A stretch of DNA of 64,000 nucleotides from Filobacillus milosensis (GCF_004402015.1 NZ_SOPW01000001.1:186001-250000), one strand, 5' to 3'. Positions 35,682 to 47,429 are shown, numbered from the stretch's first letter. Numbers and translations are program-made. Notes: generated by a model not told the origin, from the letters alone.

Positions 35682-36800
35682 ATGGCCGTTAATTACCTTA
35701 ATCTATTTAAATTAATAGCTTGGCTAATTACCATAACTCTACTTGTTTATTATGTATTTGAATTCCTTTTTCCGTTCGCTGTCAGTTTAATTATTGCATT
35801 AATGATTAATCCAGTAGTACAAGTTATTCAGAAGAAGTTTCATTTAAATCGTAAACTGTCTGTGTTAACTGTATTATTTCTGATCTTACTTTGTTTCATA
35901 ACATTTATTTCTTTTAGCTTAGTTGAACTCATTCACCTGTTACAATACTTAATTCGAATCATGCCTGACTCAATTGATGAGTTATTTATAAAACTCGAAC
36001 AAATTAGTGCACAAACAATCGAAAGATCCTATCAACTAATATCCTCTTACTTTAATTCTGTACAACCTCAATCTCAGCAATTTTTAAAAGAGATAATTAC
36101 AGAAGCGGTCAGGACATTAAAGGAGTATAGTCAACAGCTCTTAATTGTTCTCTTAAACAATGTAATGTCTAGTATTACAAATGTCTTAAAAGGTAGCTAT
36201 TATCTATTATTCATTTTCATTAGCACCTTTTTCATTAGTGCTGATGGCCCTAAATGGCTTAAAACTGTAAAAAAGAGCATGCCCCAAGCCATTAAAGAAA
36301 AAATGTCTTCGATGAAAATCAATTTTATTGCCTTGGTTAAAAAATATGCGATAGCACAATTGATCATTGTGTTTATTACAGGGTCAATGGTCTTAATCGG
36401 ACTAACATTTTTTGATGTGAGACATGCTCTTGCAATAGCATGTATAGCTATTATATTAGACTTAATACCTTTTATCGGGGTTAGTGCATTATTTGTACCA
36501 TGGTTATTGTACTTATTTATAACGAGTAGTTATTTATTAACAATAGAAATTAGCATATTATACATCATACTAATTATTACTCGTAATATAATAGAGCCTA
36601 AATTAATAGGCTCTTCAATAGGAATCCATCCCTTAATGCTTATAATCGTTTTATTTGTTTTCGTTAATTTCTTTGGATTGTTAGGTTTTTTACTAGGACC
36701 GATTGCAGTTGTCAGTTTTCGAGCTCTAACCCAATCTGGTGTGACTCAATCAGCTTTAGATTATATTTTAACCCAATCTAATAATTCCGAAAAACTTTAA
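35682..36800 (+). CDS. ytvI: YtvI, AI-2E-family sporulation membrane protein
   Basis: This 372-aa protein of the AI-2E transporter superfamily has about seven to eight hydrophobic segments: a pair at each end of a long soluble helical region (about 75-160), then a helix bundle with IACIAIILDLIPFIGVSALFVPW and NIIEPKLIGSSIGIHPLMLI, the typical second-half motifs. In Bacilli the orthologue is listed as a sporulation integral membrane protein. A GAAAGG ribosome binding site precedes the ATG at 35682. Its 3' end overlaps the convergent fxsA gene by 23 nt. Confidence 0.86.
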   Translation: MAVNYLNLFKLIAWLITITLLVYYVFEFLFPFAVSLIIALMINPVVQVIQKKFHLNRKLSVLTVLFLILLCFITFISFSLVELIHLLQYLIRIMPDSIDELFIKLEQISAQTIERSYQLISSYFNSVQPQSQQFLKEIITEAVRTLKEYSQQLLIVLLNNVMSSITNVLKGSYYLLFIFISTFFISADGPKWLKTVKKSMPQAIKEKMSSMKINFIALVKKYAIAQLIIVFITGSMVLIGLTFFDVRHALAIACIAIILDLIPFIGVSALFVPWLLYLFITSSYLLTIEISILYIILIITRNIIEPKLIGSSIGIHPLMLIIVLFVFVNFFGLLGFLLGPIAVVSFRALTQSGVTQSALDYILTQSNNSEKL

Positions 36801-37173
36801 TAGAACCTTTTCGAAACATCTCAGATAAAATTTTCTTCAACCAAACTTTAGCAGGCTTACGAGTTTGTGGTATTAACAATAGAAACCCTATCGCATCTGT
36901 AACAAACCCCGGTGTGAATAAAAGGACTGCACCAACTAGAATGGCAATACCGTCAATTATTTCTTCTGTTGGTGCACGTCCATGACCGAGCTCATATTGC
37001 GCTCGACTAAGCGTGCCTAGCCCCTGATTTTTAGCTAAATATGCTCCAGTAATGCCTGTTAGAATGATTCCAAATAATACAAACCACACATTAAATACAT
37101 TACCCAGCCAAACAAATAAAGCTATCTCAACCGCAGAAATCACAACAATTAACAAAAACAAGATACGAAACAT
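36778..37173 (-). CDS. fxsA: FxsA family membrane protein
   Basis: FxsA family proteins are small cytoplasmic-membrane proteins; the E. coli member relieves exclusion of phage T7 by the F plasmid, and the general role is unknown. The 131-aa product has three to four hydrophobic stretches, including LFLLIVVISAVEIALFVWLG and VGAVLLFTPGFVTDAIGFLL, and the conserved TGxxGAxLAKxQG segment GITGAYLAKNQGLGTLSRA. It follows pyk on the same strand (17 nt), the order seen with ytzA in B. subtilis. Confidence 0.9.
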   Translation of the reverse strand: MFRILFLLIVVISAVEIALFVWLGNVFNVWFVLFGIILTGITGAYLAKNQGLGTLSRAQYELGHGRAPTEEIIDGIAILVGAVLLFTPGFVTDAIGFLLLIPQTRKPAKVWLKKILSEMFRKGSIKVFRNY

Positions 37174-37190
37174 TTGGCATTCCCCTTATT

Positions 37191-38951
37191 TTAGATGACG
37201 CTTGTACGTCCTTGATAGATATTTCCATTAGATGGATCAATCGTAATCTCTTCTCCATCTTTAATTAACTTCATGGCATCCTTTACTCCTACGACAACTG
37301 GAATTCCAACATTTAATGCAACTACAGCTGCATGGCTAGTTAAACCACCTTCTTCAGTGATAATTCCAGATGCTTTGTTAATATAAGTCATCATGTCTCT
37401 ATCAGTACCAGAAGTTACTAGAATATCTCCCTCTTTAAATTCTTTCTCTAATCGAGATGAATCAGTCGTTACAAATGCTTTTCCAGCTGCACCTGACTGT
37501 CCGATTCCTTGGCCTTTAGCCACAACATTCCCGACTACATGTACTTTAATTAAGTTAGTCGTTCCACTTTCACCTACAGGAACACCAGCTGTAATTACAA
37601 CACGGTCACCATGACTAAATAATTCTGAATCTAATCCTTTATCAATAGCTAAAGCCAGCATCTCATCTGTAGTATCTACACGGTCACCTTGAATAGCGTG
37701 AACACCCCATACAAGGCTTAATTGGCGACTTACATGTTCTTGTGAAGTCACTGCAACGATTGGCGCCTGTGGACGATATTTCGATACCATTCTAGCTGTA
37801 TTTCCACTTTCCGTTGGTGTGATAATCGCTTTAACAGATAGATCTTTAGCCAGACTTGCTGCAGAGTGACTAATCGCATCCGTAATGGTCAGATCAGATT
37901 CTAATAGACGCTCTTCTGTTAATGATTGATTAACTAAAGTTTTCTCAGTATAAACAGCAATATTGTACATTGTTGTCACGGCATCTACCGGGTAATCTCC
38001 CGCTGCTGTTTCACCTGACAACATAATGGCATCTGTACCATCATAAATGGCGTTAGCTACGTCACTCGCTTCAGCACGCGTTGGTCTTGGGTTTCGTTGC
38101 ATAGAATCCAACATCTGTGTTGCCGTAATAACTGGCTTTCCAGCTAAATTACACTTTTGAATCATTGTCTTTTGAATAAATGGCACTTCTTCAGCAGGAA
38201 TTTCTACACCTAAGTCCCCACGTGCTACCATAATCCCATCACTAACTTTAATGATTTGATCTAAATTCTCTACACCTTCGCGATTTTCAATTTTAGGGAT
38301 AATTTTAATATGATCTGCTCTATTCTTTTCTAATAACTCTCGAATATCTAATACATCTGTCGGTCTTCTAACAAAAGATGCTGCAATGAAATCTACTCCT
38401 TCTTCAATACCGAATAAAATGTCTCTAGCATCTTTGTCAGTGATTCCTGGTAAATTTACTTTTACATTTGGAACGTTGACACCTTTACGATCTTTAATCG
38501 TTCCTGTGTTAAGAACTTTCGTCACAATCTCATTTTCATTTTTACGAACTTCAGTGACTTCTAAAGCAATGAGTCCATCATCTAATAAGATTTGTCTACC
38601 TTCTTCGATATCGTCAATTAATCCTTTATAAGTAATAGTGAATCGTTCATTAGTTCCTTTTACTTCATCCATTGTTAACGTTACAGTCGAACCTTTTGTT
38701 AACTCAGTTGCACCGTTTTCAAAAAATCCTGTGCGAATTTCCGGTCCTTTTGTGTCTAATAGTATAGCTATAGACTTACCTGTTTCTTTAGCTGCTTGAC
38801 GAATGTTTTGGATTCGTTGATGCTGCTCGTCATGATCTCCATGTGAAAAATTCAAACGAGCTACATTCATTCCCGCATCAATTAACTGTTTTAATGTATC
38901 TACAGATTCTGAGGCAGGCCCAATCGTACATACAATTTTTGTTCTATTCAT
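37191..38951 (-). CDS. pyk: Pyruvate kinase with C-terminal PEP-utilising domain
   Basis: Pyruvate kinase makes pyruvate and ATP from phosphoenolpyruvate. The 586-aa length includes the extra C-terminal domain (about 475-586) typical of Bacilli, related to the phosphohistidine domain of PEP synthases, with His in [17 protein letters not shown]. Catalytic core signatures include [16 protein letters not shown]-like [37 protein letters not shown] and [18 protein letters not shown]. It lies 14 nt after pfkA, so the two glycolytic genes form one operon. Confidence 0.97.
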   Translation of the reverse strand: MNRTKIVCTIGPASESVDTLKQLIDAGMNVARLNFSHGDHDEQHQRIQNIRQAAKETGKSIAILLDTKGPEIRTGFFENGATELTKGSTVTLTMDEVKGTNERFTITYKGLIDDIEEGRQILLDDGLIALEVTEVRKNENEIVTKVLNTGTIKDRKGVNVPNVKVNLPGITDKDARDILFGIEEGVDFIAASFVRRPTDVLDIRELLEKNRADHIKIIPKIENREGVENLDQIIKVSDGIMVARGDLGVEIPAEEVPFIQKTMIQKCNLAGKPVITATQMLDSMQRNPRPTRAEASDVANAIYDGTDAIMLSGETAAGDYPVDAVTTMYNIAVYTEKTLVNQSLTEERLLESDLTITDAISHSAASLAKDLSVKAIITPTESGNTARMVSKYRPQAPIVAVTSQEHVSRQLSLVWGVHAIQGDRVDTTDEMLALAIDKGLDSELFSHGDRVVITAGVPVGESGTTNLIKVHVVGNVVAKGQGIGQSGAAGKAFVTTDSSRLEKEFKEGDILVTSGTDRDMMTYINKASGIITEEGGLTSHAAVVALNVGIPVVVGVKDAMKLIKDGEEITIDPSNGNIYQGRTSVI

Positions 38952-38965
38952 AACAATATGCCCTC

Positions 38966-39925
<960 letters not shown>

Positions 39926-40052
39926 TCAAAACACCTCGTTCATTCATTATGTGCTCTATTTTAAATCATATAAACTATAAATACCATGCTAACGCTGTAT
40001 CAATCAAAAGTTAGAAATTTTTAAACGATTTAACAACATTAAGATTTAATAG

Positions 40053-40089
40053 CGCCAAAATTAAAAACGGAGCTGAATCATCAGCTCCG
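40053..40089 (-). terminator. Terminator of accD-accA, overlapping the accA stop codon
   Basis: The perfect 9-bp stem CGGAGCTGA/TCAGCTCCG (40068-40076 and 40081-40089) with a 4-nt loop is followed on the minus strand by TTTTTAATTTT. The TGA stop of accA (40081-40083) lies in the stem. Confidence 0.9.
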
Positions 40090-41046
40090 AACAATTGATG
40101 TGACTGCGCCAATTTGTTGATATTTCTCCCATCTTCCTTCTAATAAAGCATCTTCTGATTGTTGATTCAACTCATTGAGAGCTTCACGTAGAGTATTTCG
40201 AATGGCCTCCGATTGCTCTTTAATATTTCGATGGGCTCCACCTTGAATTTCTCCGATTACATCATCAATAACACCAAGTTCTTTAAGGTCATACGAAGTA
40301 ATCCTCATTGATTCCGCAGCCTTTTGTGCTAAGTTAGAATCTTTCCATAATAGCGCAGCTGCTCCTTCAGGTGAGATTACTGAGTAAGTAGAATTTTCAA
40401 GCATGAATAAACGGTCACCAACACTAATACCTAAAGCACCACCACTTCCACCTTCACCAATAACGATGCAGATGATCGGTACAGTCAGACCTGCCATTTC
40501 TCTTAAATTTTTCGCAATGGCCTCACTCTGTCCTCGCTCTTCGGCAGCTTTACCTGGATAAGCACCTTTAGTGTCAATAAACGTAATAATAGGACGATTA
40601 AATTTTTCAGCTTGGTACATTAAACGCAATGCTTTGCGGTACCCTTCAGGATGTGGCATCCCAAAATTACGACGGATATTTTCTTTCGTGTCCTTACCAC
40701 GCTGATGCCCAATAACAGTGACAGGGGTATCCTCAAATTTTGCGATACCACCTACTATTGCCTCATCATCACCATAATAGCGGTCACCATGAAGTTCTAG
40801 AAAATTGGTAAACAATTGTCCAATATAATCAAGTGAAGTTGGACGTTCTGGATGTCTAGCCATTTGAACACGATCCCAAGGAGACATGTTTCCATAAACT
40901 TCAGTCTCTAGACTTTCTAAACGGCTTTCTAATTTATTAATTTCATCAGAAAGGTCAATATCACTTTCATTTGTAAACTTTCTAAGTTCAGCAATTTTTT
41001 CTTTTAATTCGACGACAGGTTTTTCGAACGGTAAAACATGCTTCAT
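40081..41046 (-). CDS. accA: Acetyl-CoA carboxylase carboxyltransferase subunit alpha
   Basis: AccA and AccD form the carboxyltransferase that moves CO2 from carboxybiotin to acetyl-CoA to give malonyl-CoA. The 321-aa protein carries the N-terminal coiled region (about 5-50) and the crotonase-like core with [59 protein letters not shown] and [15 protein letters not shown]. The ATG overlaps the accD stop codon by 4 nt (ATGA), so the subunits are translationally coupled. Confidence 0.97.
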   Translation of the reverse strand: MKHVLPFEKPVVELKEKIAELRKFTNESDIDLSDEINKLESRLESLETEVYGNMSPWDRVQMARHPERPTSLDYIGQLFTNFLELHGDRYYGDDEAIVGGIAKFEDTPVTVIGHQRGKDTKENIRRNFGMPHPEGYRKALRLMYQAEKFNRPIITFIDTKGAYPGKAAEERGQSEAIAKNLREMAGLTVPIICIVIGEGGSGGALGISVGDRLFMLENSTYSVISPEGAAALLWKDSNLAQKAAESMRITSYDLKELGVIDDVIGEIQGGAHRNIKEQSEAIRNTLREALNELNQQSEDALLEGRWEKYQQIGAVTSIVRS

Positions 41047-41900
41047 GACATGCCACCTCCAGTCTGGTGAATTTCAAGTATGTTAGTTAAAATCTCTTTC
41101 ATATCCGAACGGTGAATAACTTGATCCAATTGCCCATGATTAAATAAGAATTCTGCCGTTTGAAAATCATCTGGCAACTTTTCACGAATCGTCTGTTCAA
41201 TGATTCTTCGACCTGCGAACCCTATTAATGCCCCTGGTTCAGCAAAATTATAATCACCTAATGAGGCGAAGCTTGCTGAAACACCACCAGTTGTAGGGTT
41301 TGTCATGTAAGAAATAAATAAACCACCTGAACGATTAAAGCGTTCTAATGCAACAGAGGTTTTAGTCATTTGCATTAGACTAAGTACACCCTCTTGCATA
41401 CGTGCTCCGCCAGAAGCTGTAAAGATAATAAATGGAATTTGTTCTTCTCTTGCTTTTTCAATGGCTCTTGCAATTTTTTCACCAACAACTGAACCCATAC
41501 TTCCCATTCTGAAGCGTGAATCCATCACGGCGATGGCTGTCTGTTGGCCATTAATATACCCTTTTCCTGTAACAACTGCTTCATTAATCCCAGTTTTTTT
41601 ACGGTCTTTCTCTAACTTCTCTAGATATTCAGGGAAATCTAATGGATTCTGTGAAACCATATCTTCATCCCATTCTTCAAATGTATGACCCATTAAATGA
41701 TCAATTCGCTCACGTGAAGTCATTTGGTGATGATGATCACAATTTAAACAAACCATTAGATTTTTCTCTATTTCTTTACGGTAAAAGATTTGACGACAAG
41801 ATGGACATTTGACCATTAAGCCTTCGGGTACATCTTCTCGCTCATCGTTTTTATTTACTGTTGCGTATTTTTTCTTTTTATTAAAAAGATCTTTTAACAA
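41043..41900 (-). CDS. accD: Acetyl-CoA carboxylase carboxyltransferase subunit beta
   Basis: AccD is the zinc-bearing half of the carboxyltransferase. The N-terminal ribbon has CPSC and CLNC pairs (residues about 32-54), followed by the core with [31 protein letters not shown] and [19 protein letters not shown]. The 285-aa length is usual. The gene heads the accD-accA pair; upstream lies the gntR-type regulator of the malic enzyme operon on the same strand, with 118 bp between them. Confidence 0.97.
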   Translation of the reverse strand: MLKDLFNKKKKYATVNKNDEREDVPEGLMVKCPSCRQIFYRKEIEKNLMVCLNCDHHHQMTSRERIDHLMGHTFEEWDEDMVSQNPLDFPEYLEKLEKDRKKTGINEAVVTGKGYINGQQTAIAVMDSRFRMGSMGSVVGEKIARAIEKAREEQIPFIIFTASGGARMQEGVLSLMQMTKTSVALERFNRSGGLFISYMTNPTTGGVSASFASLGDYNFAEPGALIGFAGRRIIEQTIREKLPDDFQTAEFLFNHGQLDQVIHRSDMKEILTNILEIHQTGGGMS

Positions 41901-42018
41901 ATCGGATTCCTCCCTATTGAAACAAGCTACTCACAACTATATAAAATTTTAGTTAAAAAGTTTGTCGGAATTCATCGTAAAAATAACTTTGATTCATTCG
42001 ATTAAGGTCGTTATTAAT

Positions 42019-42648
42019 CTAGCGTGCATTGACGTAATTTTGCTGATAAAAATCTTTCAAAAGTCCTGAGATTTCTACGGAATTCTTGTCTTTAATTAAT
42101 TTCAATAAGTGTAAATAATAATTCTGATCTGGTGTTAATTCATGCGATGCTTGAACAAAATTATTGATTAAATGCCATACTTTGAGCAACAATTGATTTT
42201 TAACTTTTTCAAAAAAATAATTGAAAACATAAGTATGCAAGTGTTCTTCCTCATGCATCAATATTTCTTGTTCCAAGATGTCAATTTCATTATCTGTTAT
42301 AACTTCTTGAACCTTTATCAAACATTGATGTTCTAACATTTCCATAACTTCTAAAAGTTCATTCTTCGTGGTAGATTCCCTTAATACAAATGTGGCTAAC
42401 AATTCTACAGTTTGATATGGTCGGTATGTTTTTAAGAAGGTCCCTTCACCATGTTTCGTTTCTATTAATCCTAGTAATTCAATGGCTCTAAGTGCTTCCC
42501 TTACAGATGAGCGAGCTGCATTCAATTGTTCAGATAATTCTCTTTCAGAAGGTAATTTGTCACCTTCTGAAAGTTGATGTTTTTCAATATAGAAACGTAT
42601 TTGTTCCAAAACCTCTTGATAAACTTTAATTTTTGATGAATTAGTCAT
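42019..42648 (-). CDS. GntR/FadR-family transcriptional regulator
   Basis: The N-terminal winged helix (about 5-75) is of GntR type, with SEGDKLPSERELSEQLNAAR and SSVREALRAIELLGLIETKH followed by GEGTFL. The C-terminal helical domain (about 80-209) is shorter than the FCD average and diverged. The gene follows the malic enzyme gene by 21 nt on the same strand, and the promoter of that operon contains a perfect FadR-type palindrome, so autoregulation and control of malic enzyme are likely. It may also touch accDA downstream. The effector is unknown; an acyl-CoA or organic acid would fit. Confidence 0.88.
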   Translation of the reverse strand: MTNSSKIKVYQEVLEQIRFYIEKHQLSEGDKLPSERELSEQLNAARSSVREALRAIELLGLIETKHGEGTFLKTYRPYQTVELLATFVLRESTTKNELLEVMEMLEHQCLIKVQEVITDNEIDILEQEILMHEEEHLHTYVFNYFFEKVKNQLLLKVWHLINNFVQASHELTPDQNYYLHLLKLIKDKNSVEISGLLKDFYQQNYVNAR

Positions 42649-42669
42649 CTTAGCACCTCAAGAGTATTC

Positions 42670-43905
42670 TTAGGAATTGTCAATAGAGGTTAATTCCTTT
42701 GTACGTTTTTTCACCTGTTCAGGATCCACTTGAATTCTAGCTACACCTGACTCCATTGCAGCACGAGCGACTTCACTGGCTACAGCTGGAGCGACACGTG
42801 GATCGAAAGGATTTGGAATTACATAATCCTCAGATAGCTGATCACCTACTAAATCTGCAATAGCTTTTGCAGCGGCAACCTTCATTCGCTCATTAATTCT
42901 GGTAGCACGAACATCTAAAGCCCCTCTAAAAATTCCCGGGAAAGCCAAAACGTTATTAACCTGGTTAGGAAAGTCTGAACGACCTGTCCCGATTACTTTG
43001 GCTCCTGCAGCTTTTGCGTCGTTAGGCATAATTTCTGGGTCTGGGTTAGCCATAGCAAAAATAATAGGATCTTGATTCATGCTTTCTACCATTTCTTTCG
43101 TTAAAGCACCGCCAACAGATACACCAATAAACACATCTGTATCTTTAATGACTTCTTCTAAAGGCCCTTCAACCTTATCTTTATTTGTGAGTCGTGCGAC
43201 TTCGTCCTTCACTGGATTCATTCCATATGAGCGTCCTTCAAAAATCGCTCCTTTGGAATCACACATGATAATATCGCGTACACCAAAATTATATAAAAGT
43301 TTTATAATTGCAATTCCAGCAGCACCCGCACCATTGGCAACAACTTTAATTTCTGAGAATGACTTGCCGTTTAGACGTAATGCATTAATTAGACCAGCAG
43401 CTGTAACAATGGCTGTACCATGCTGATCATCGTGAAAAATAGGAATATTCGTCTCTTTCTTCAAGCGGTCTTCAATTTGAAAGCAGTTAGGAGCTGCGAT
43501 ATCTTCCAAGTTAACACCACCAAATGTAGGTTCCATTAATTTGACGGTATTGACAATTTCGTCGACATCATTTGTATTTAGTGCAATAGGGAAAGAATCT
43601 ACCCCTGCAAACCCTTTAAAAAGTGCAGCTTTTCCTTCCATAACTGGCAAAGCTGCTTCTGGACCAATATTTCCTAGTCCTAATACAGCTGAACCATCAG
43701 TTACAACTGCAACCATGTTGCCTTTCATTGTAAAATCATATACAGCATCTTTATTGTCATATATCGCTTTACAAGGCTCCGCGACTCCCGGTGAGTACGC
43801 TAAGCTTAGATCTTTTTCGTTACGAATAGGAATCTTTGAATGAGTAGCTAATTTCCCTTGATTGACTTTGTGCAAGTGTAGTGCTTCTTCTTTTAGATTC
43901 GTCAC
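42670..43905 (-). CDS. NAD(P)-dependent malic enzyme (YtsJ-like)
   Basis: Malic enzyme decarboxylates malate to pyruvate. The 411-aa short bacterial form shows SLAYSPGVAEPCKAI, TDGSAVLGLGNIGPEAALPV, the catalytic Lys in MEGKAALFKGF, metal ligands in NLEDIAAPNCFQIE and FHDDQHGTAIV, and the Rossmann VANGAGAAGIAI. Position upstream of accD and downstream of dnaE is that of B. subtilis ytsJ, which favours NADP. The start is GTG at 43903-43905 after GGAGAGG. It leads an operon with the gntR-type gene. Confidence 0.94.
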   Translation of the reverse strand: MTNLKEEALHLHKVNQGKLATHSKIPIRNEKDLSLAYSPGVAEPCKAIYDNKDAVYDFTMKGNMVAVVTDGSAVLGLGNIGPEAALPVMEGKAALFKGFAGVDSFPIALNTNDVDEIVNTVKLMEPTFGGVNLEDIAAPNCFQIEDRLKKETNIPIFHDDQHGTAIVTAAGLINALRLNGKSFSEIKVVANGAGAAGIAIIKLLYNFGVRDIIMCDSKGAIFEGRSYGMNPVKDEVARLTNKDKVEGPLEEVIKDTDVFIGVSVGGALTKEMVESMNQDPIIFAMANPDPEIMPNDAKAAGAKVIGTGRSDFPNQVNNVLAFPGIFRGALDVRATRINERMKVAAAKAIADLVGDQLSEDYVIPNPFDPRVAPAVASEVARAAMESGVARIQVDPEQVKKRTKELTSIDNS

Positions 43906-43940
43906 GAGAACCTCTCCTTTGTAAACTGAGACTTATTTCG

Positions 43941-43957
43941 GAGTGGTCAGACCACTC
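43941..43957. promoter_or_regulatory. FadR-type operator at the malic enzyme/gntR promoter
   Basis: GAGTGGTCAGACCACTC is a perfect 17-nt palindrome whose core TGGTCAGACCA fits the FadR-subfamily GntR operator pattern TNGTNNNACNA. It begins 16 bp downstream of the -10 hexamer, where a bound repressor would block elongation. Confidence 0.75.
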
Positions 43958-43973
43958 TTATGTAGCTTAATTC

Positions 43974-44001
43974 ATTATAACAAAACACCTACAAGTGTAA
44001 A
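43974..44001 (-). promoter_or_regulatory. Sigma-A promoter of malic enzyme-gntR
   Basis: On the minus strand TTTACA (43996-44001) and TATAAT (43974-43979) are separated by 16 bp. The FadR-type palindrome follows directly, then the GGAGAGG ribosome binding site of the malic enzyme gene. Confidence 0.7.
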
Positions 44002-44010
44002 GCATTTCAA

Positions 44011-47000
44011 TTAGTTAAATGTACGTTTAATTTTTACATTCTCTTCATTAAAAATATGGTTCAGTTCCGATATAACGTTCTCATCTTCTGGCAAATCATA
44101 CTGCTCAGAAAGTTGATAGGTTCTATTTCTGATGGAATCATAAATCACTACTGGTGTATTCCCTTCATATTGTTTGCTAATGTCATAAATTTTGTTTAAA
44201 TAAGCCTGCTCATTTCCTTCTCCTATTCTTATAAAGATTTGAGCATCACTAGTCTTTGGTAATTGGTCTATTTCAAATGGATGAATTTCATTTAAAATAA
44301 TTTGTGTTTTTCCATTCCGTTCATCAACCTTACCCTTAATTTGGATGAACAGGTCCTCTTCTAACCAGCGATGGACTTCTCGATGTAATTTTGGAAACAT
44401 AACTGAATCAATTTCTTCTGTTTCATCTCTGATTGTTAAAAAAGCCATTTGTTCCCCACGTTTAGTTCTGATGTGATGTATGGAACTAATGCTAGCAATT
44501 AAGAATACATACGATCCTTTTCGTGCAATTGACTCTTTGATGGTTAGCATTCCTTTTCTTTTTAAGGCGCGACGAATATATGAAAGAGGATGCGGACTAA
44601 TAATAAAGCCTAATACTTCTTTTTCCATATTCAGCTGTTTAATAACTGGAAACGGGTCTACATCTGGATATTCAATATCCATATCAAACAGCTCATTAGA
44701 CCAATTAAGCTGATCATCCATATCTGAAAATAAGTCACCTTGCTCAATTGCCGGCATGACAGCAGATAAAAGTTGGGCACGATGACGTCTAGTTTCATCA
44801 AATGCTCCAGCAAGAATTAATGTTTCAATAACTGACTGGTTAATCGTTTTTAAATTAACACGCTTGCAAAAATCAAATAAATCTTTATATGGTTTATCTT
44901 TTCTCGCAAATATTATTTCATCATAGGCTTGCTTTCCAACATTCTTAATAGCTAAAAAACCAAAACGAATTTGCTTAGGAGCTTCTACTGTAAACTTTCC
45001 AAAACTTCGATTAATTGATGGTGGCAATAATTTAATACCTTGTTGTCTGGCTTCATTGATATACTTTTCCAGCTTGTCATGATCGTGCATCACAGAGGAA
45101 AGAAGCTCAGCATAAAAATATTCTGGATAATTCGCTTTAAAGTATGCTGTTTGATAAGAAATAATGGAATAAGCAACCGCATGACTTTTATTAAATCCGT
45201 AATTAGCAAACCGCTCAATCCAATTAAATAATTCAATAGCTGTTGCCTGTTCATAACCTTGTTCTTGACTTCCATTAATAAAGTCCTCTTTCATTTGTTG
45301 GATCGCTTGAGCATCTTTTTTACTTATTGCGCGACGTAATAAGTCAGCTTGTCCAAGCGAAAAACCTGCAAACTGATTAACCGCCTGCATGATTTGTTCC
45401 TGATAGACTAATACACCATAAGTGCTTTTTAGAATGTTCTCTAGATCTTGATGAATATAAGTAATAGGTTCCTTTCCATGTTTACGTTTAGCAAAAGTCT
45501 CTATAAACTGCATCGGACCTGGCCTGAATAAAGCATTTACAGCTACAATATCTTCAAGTTGATTAGGTTTTATGGCTTTTAACGCTTTTTTCATACCATC
45601 AGACTCTAGCTGGAAAACCCCTGTCGTAAAACCTTTTCTAAGCAATTCAAAAGTTTTTAAATCATTGAATGGTAATTTATTTAGGTTAATCGATTTACCT
45701 TCATTTTCTTCCACTTGTTTAATCATTCGTTCAAGTAACGTTAAATTTCTTAACCCGAGAAGGTCCATCTTTAATAGACCTACCGCTTCAAGCTGTTGCA
45801 TTGGATACTGTGTCAGCATAACCAAATCTTGCCCCTGAACAACTGGTACATAATCAGACATCGGTTGATCACTAATTACGATGCCAGCAGCATGAGTAGA
45901 ATAATGACGGGGTAACCCTTCGATTATTAGTGCTGCTTGAAACATTTCTCTTAAACTAGATGACTGCTTTATATATTCCTTTAATTCATTATTATTGTTT
46001 ATTAAATCTTTTAGTGAAGAGGCTTGATGTGACAGCTGCTTCAAAATAAACGTTAATTGATCTTTCTCGATTTGAAAGACTTTACTTAACTCCCTAACCG
46101 TTGATCGTGCTTGAAAAGTTCCAAATGTCATAATTTGAGCGACGTGCTCAGAACCATATCGACGAGCAACATAATTAATTACTTCATCTCTTCTGTAATC
46201 CGAAAAATCAATGTCAATATCTGGCATACCCATTCGCTCAGGGTTTAAAAATCGCTCAAATAACAAATCGTACTTTAGGGGGTCAACCTCAATAATACCT
46301 AATAAATAAGCTACAATTGAACCAGCCGCAGACCCTCTACCAGGCCCTATTAAGATATTTTCACGTTTCGCATAATCTACAATATCTTTTACAATTAGAA
46401 AGTAATCCGAAAAATTCATTGATTCTATCACATTCAGTTCATGATTAAGACGTTTCATTGCAGCATCCTGCTCAGTTTTATACAAACGTGAAATTTGAAC
46501 TACACATATTTCTCGTAAATGTTCGGCAGAAGACAGTCCTTTTGTATCTGGAAAGCTCGGCAATCCAAACCATTGATCAGGCAATTCGATATCACATTGC
46601 TCAGCAATAACATTTGTTAACTGCTTAGATTGTTCCCATTTATGATCCAATTTCTCATTCAGTTCATCTTCCGTTAAGAGGTGAATACCTTTAGGCACTT
46701 CGCGTCTTATCGACACTAATGAACTTGATTGATCTATCGCATATAAGGATTCATATCCTATACGGTCTTTTTCTCTGAGGTAACGGACGTCATTCATAAG
46801 TATCGCTTTTGAATATATGTTTTCACGACTCTCAATCCAATTCGTCACGAGTTCTTTTCTAGAAGTAATTGGTTCAACACTCACATACCACGTGTTAAGA
46901 GATTGATTAAGTAAACTAACAATTTCACTTATCTTCGATTGATCATCTAGATAAATTAACTCTTCAACATACGTATTATAAAAAGATACAATCGGTATGA

Positions 47001-47352
47001 TTCCTTCACATTCTTCAATATGTTTTAGAGTAATTTGTACACTATGTAATTTTCTTAAATTTGATAGGTGAACCAAAGATTGATAGCCTTTGGCGTTTTT
47101 AGCATATATATATAAAGTCACAGGACGTTGGTCATTTCCAATGTAAAGATCGATAGACATACCTATTAAAGGTTTTAAGCGTACTTTACGACAAGCTTGG
47201 TAAAATTCATAAGCCCCATGCAACACTTCGTGATCAGCTATTGAGCAGGCTGAAAACCCTAATTCTTTTGCCTTTTGAACATAAGAATTAATTTTTATTG
47301 TACTTCTTAAAAATGAAAAACTACTTTTGACTTGCAAATGAACAAATGACAC
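44011..47352 (-). CDS. dnaE: DNA polymerase III subunit alpha (DnaE)
   Basis: DnaE extends primers at the replication fork before hand-off to PolC in Bacilli. The protein has the PHP domain (about 1-200), the polymerase palm with catalytic aspartates in GRGSAAGSIVAYLLG and GMPDIDIDFSDYRRDEV, the NALFRPGPMQFI and SKKDAQAIQQMKEDFINGS regions, and a C-terminal HhH and OB fold (about 960-1050). The GTG at 47350-47352 gives MSFVHLQVKSSFSFL, the same opening as the B. subtilis protein; two earlier in-frame codons sit inside the ribosome binding site. The length is 1,113 aa. Confidence 0.95.
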   Translation of the reverse strand: MSFVHLQVKSSFSFLRSTIKINSYVQKAKELGFSACSIADHEVLHGAYEFYQACRKVRLKPLIGMSIDLYIGNDQRPVTLYIYAKNAKGYQSLVHLSNLRKLHSVQITLKHIEECEGIIPIVSFYNTYVEELIYLDDQSKISEIVSLLNQSLNTWYVSVEPITSRKELVTNWIESRENIYSKAILMNDVRYLREKDRIGYESLYAIDQSSSLVSIRREVPKGIHLLTEDELNEKLDHKWEQSKQLTNVIAEQCDIELPDQWFGLPSFPDTKGLSSAEHLREICVVQISRLYKTEQDAAMKRLNHELNVIESMNFSDYFLIVKDIVDYAKRENILIGPGRGSAAGSIVAYLLGIIEVDPLKYDLLFERFLNPERMGMPDIDIDFSDYRRDEVINYVARRYGSEHVAQIMTFGTFQARSTVRELSKVFQIEKDQLTFILKQLSHQASSLKDLINNNNELKEYIKQSSSLREMFQAALIIEGLPRHYSTHAAGIVISDQPMSDYVPVVQGQDLVMLTQYPMQQLEAVGLLKMDLLGLRNLTLLERMIKQVEENEGKSINLNKLPFNDLKTFELLRKGFTTGVFQLESDGMKKALKAIKPNQLEDIVAVNALFRPGPMQFIETFAKRKHGKEPITYIHQDLENILKSTYGVLVYQEQIMQAVNQFAGFSLGQADLLRRAISKKDAQAIQQMKEDFINGSQEQGYEQATAIELFNWIERFANYGFNKSHAVAYSIISYQTAYFKANYPEYFYAELLSSVMHDHDKLEKYINEARQQGIKLLPPSINRSFGKFTVEAPKQIRFGFLAIKNVGKQAYDEIIFARKDKPYKDLFDFCKRVNLKTINQSVIETLILAGAFDETRRHRAQLLSAVMPAIEQGDLFSDMDDQLNWSNELFDMDIEYPDVDPFPVIKQLNMEKEVLGFIISPHPLSYIRRALKRKGMLTIKESIARKGSYVFLIASISSIHHIRTKRGEQMAFLTIRDETEEIDSVMFPKLHREVHRWLEEDLFIQIKGKVDERNGKTQIILNEIHPFEIDQLPKTSDAQIFIRIGEGNEQAYLNKIYDISKQYEGNTPVVIYDSIRNRTYQLSEQYDLPEDENVISELNHIFNEENVKIKRTFN

Positions 47353-47401
47353 GCTCATCACACCTTCTTATTCAATCCTAATATAATTATAGCGAACCTA
47401 T

Positions 47402-47429
47402 GTCAAACTTGAAATGTATTACATATAAT
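47402..47429 (+). promoter_or_regulatory. Candidate sigma-E promoter of ytrH-ytrI
   Basis: CATATAAT at 47422-47429 resembles the sigma-E -10 element (CATACAAT), with a GTCAAAC-type -35 at 47402-47408 and 13 bp between. The orthologues are sigma-E-dependent in B. subtilis. The -35 match is loose. Confidence 0.35.
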
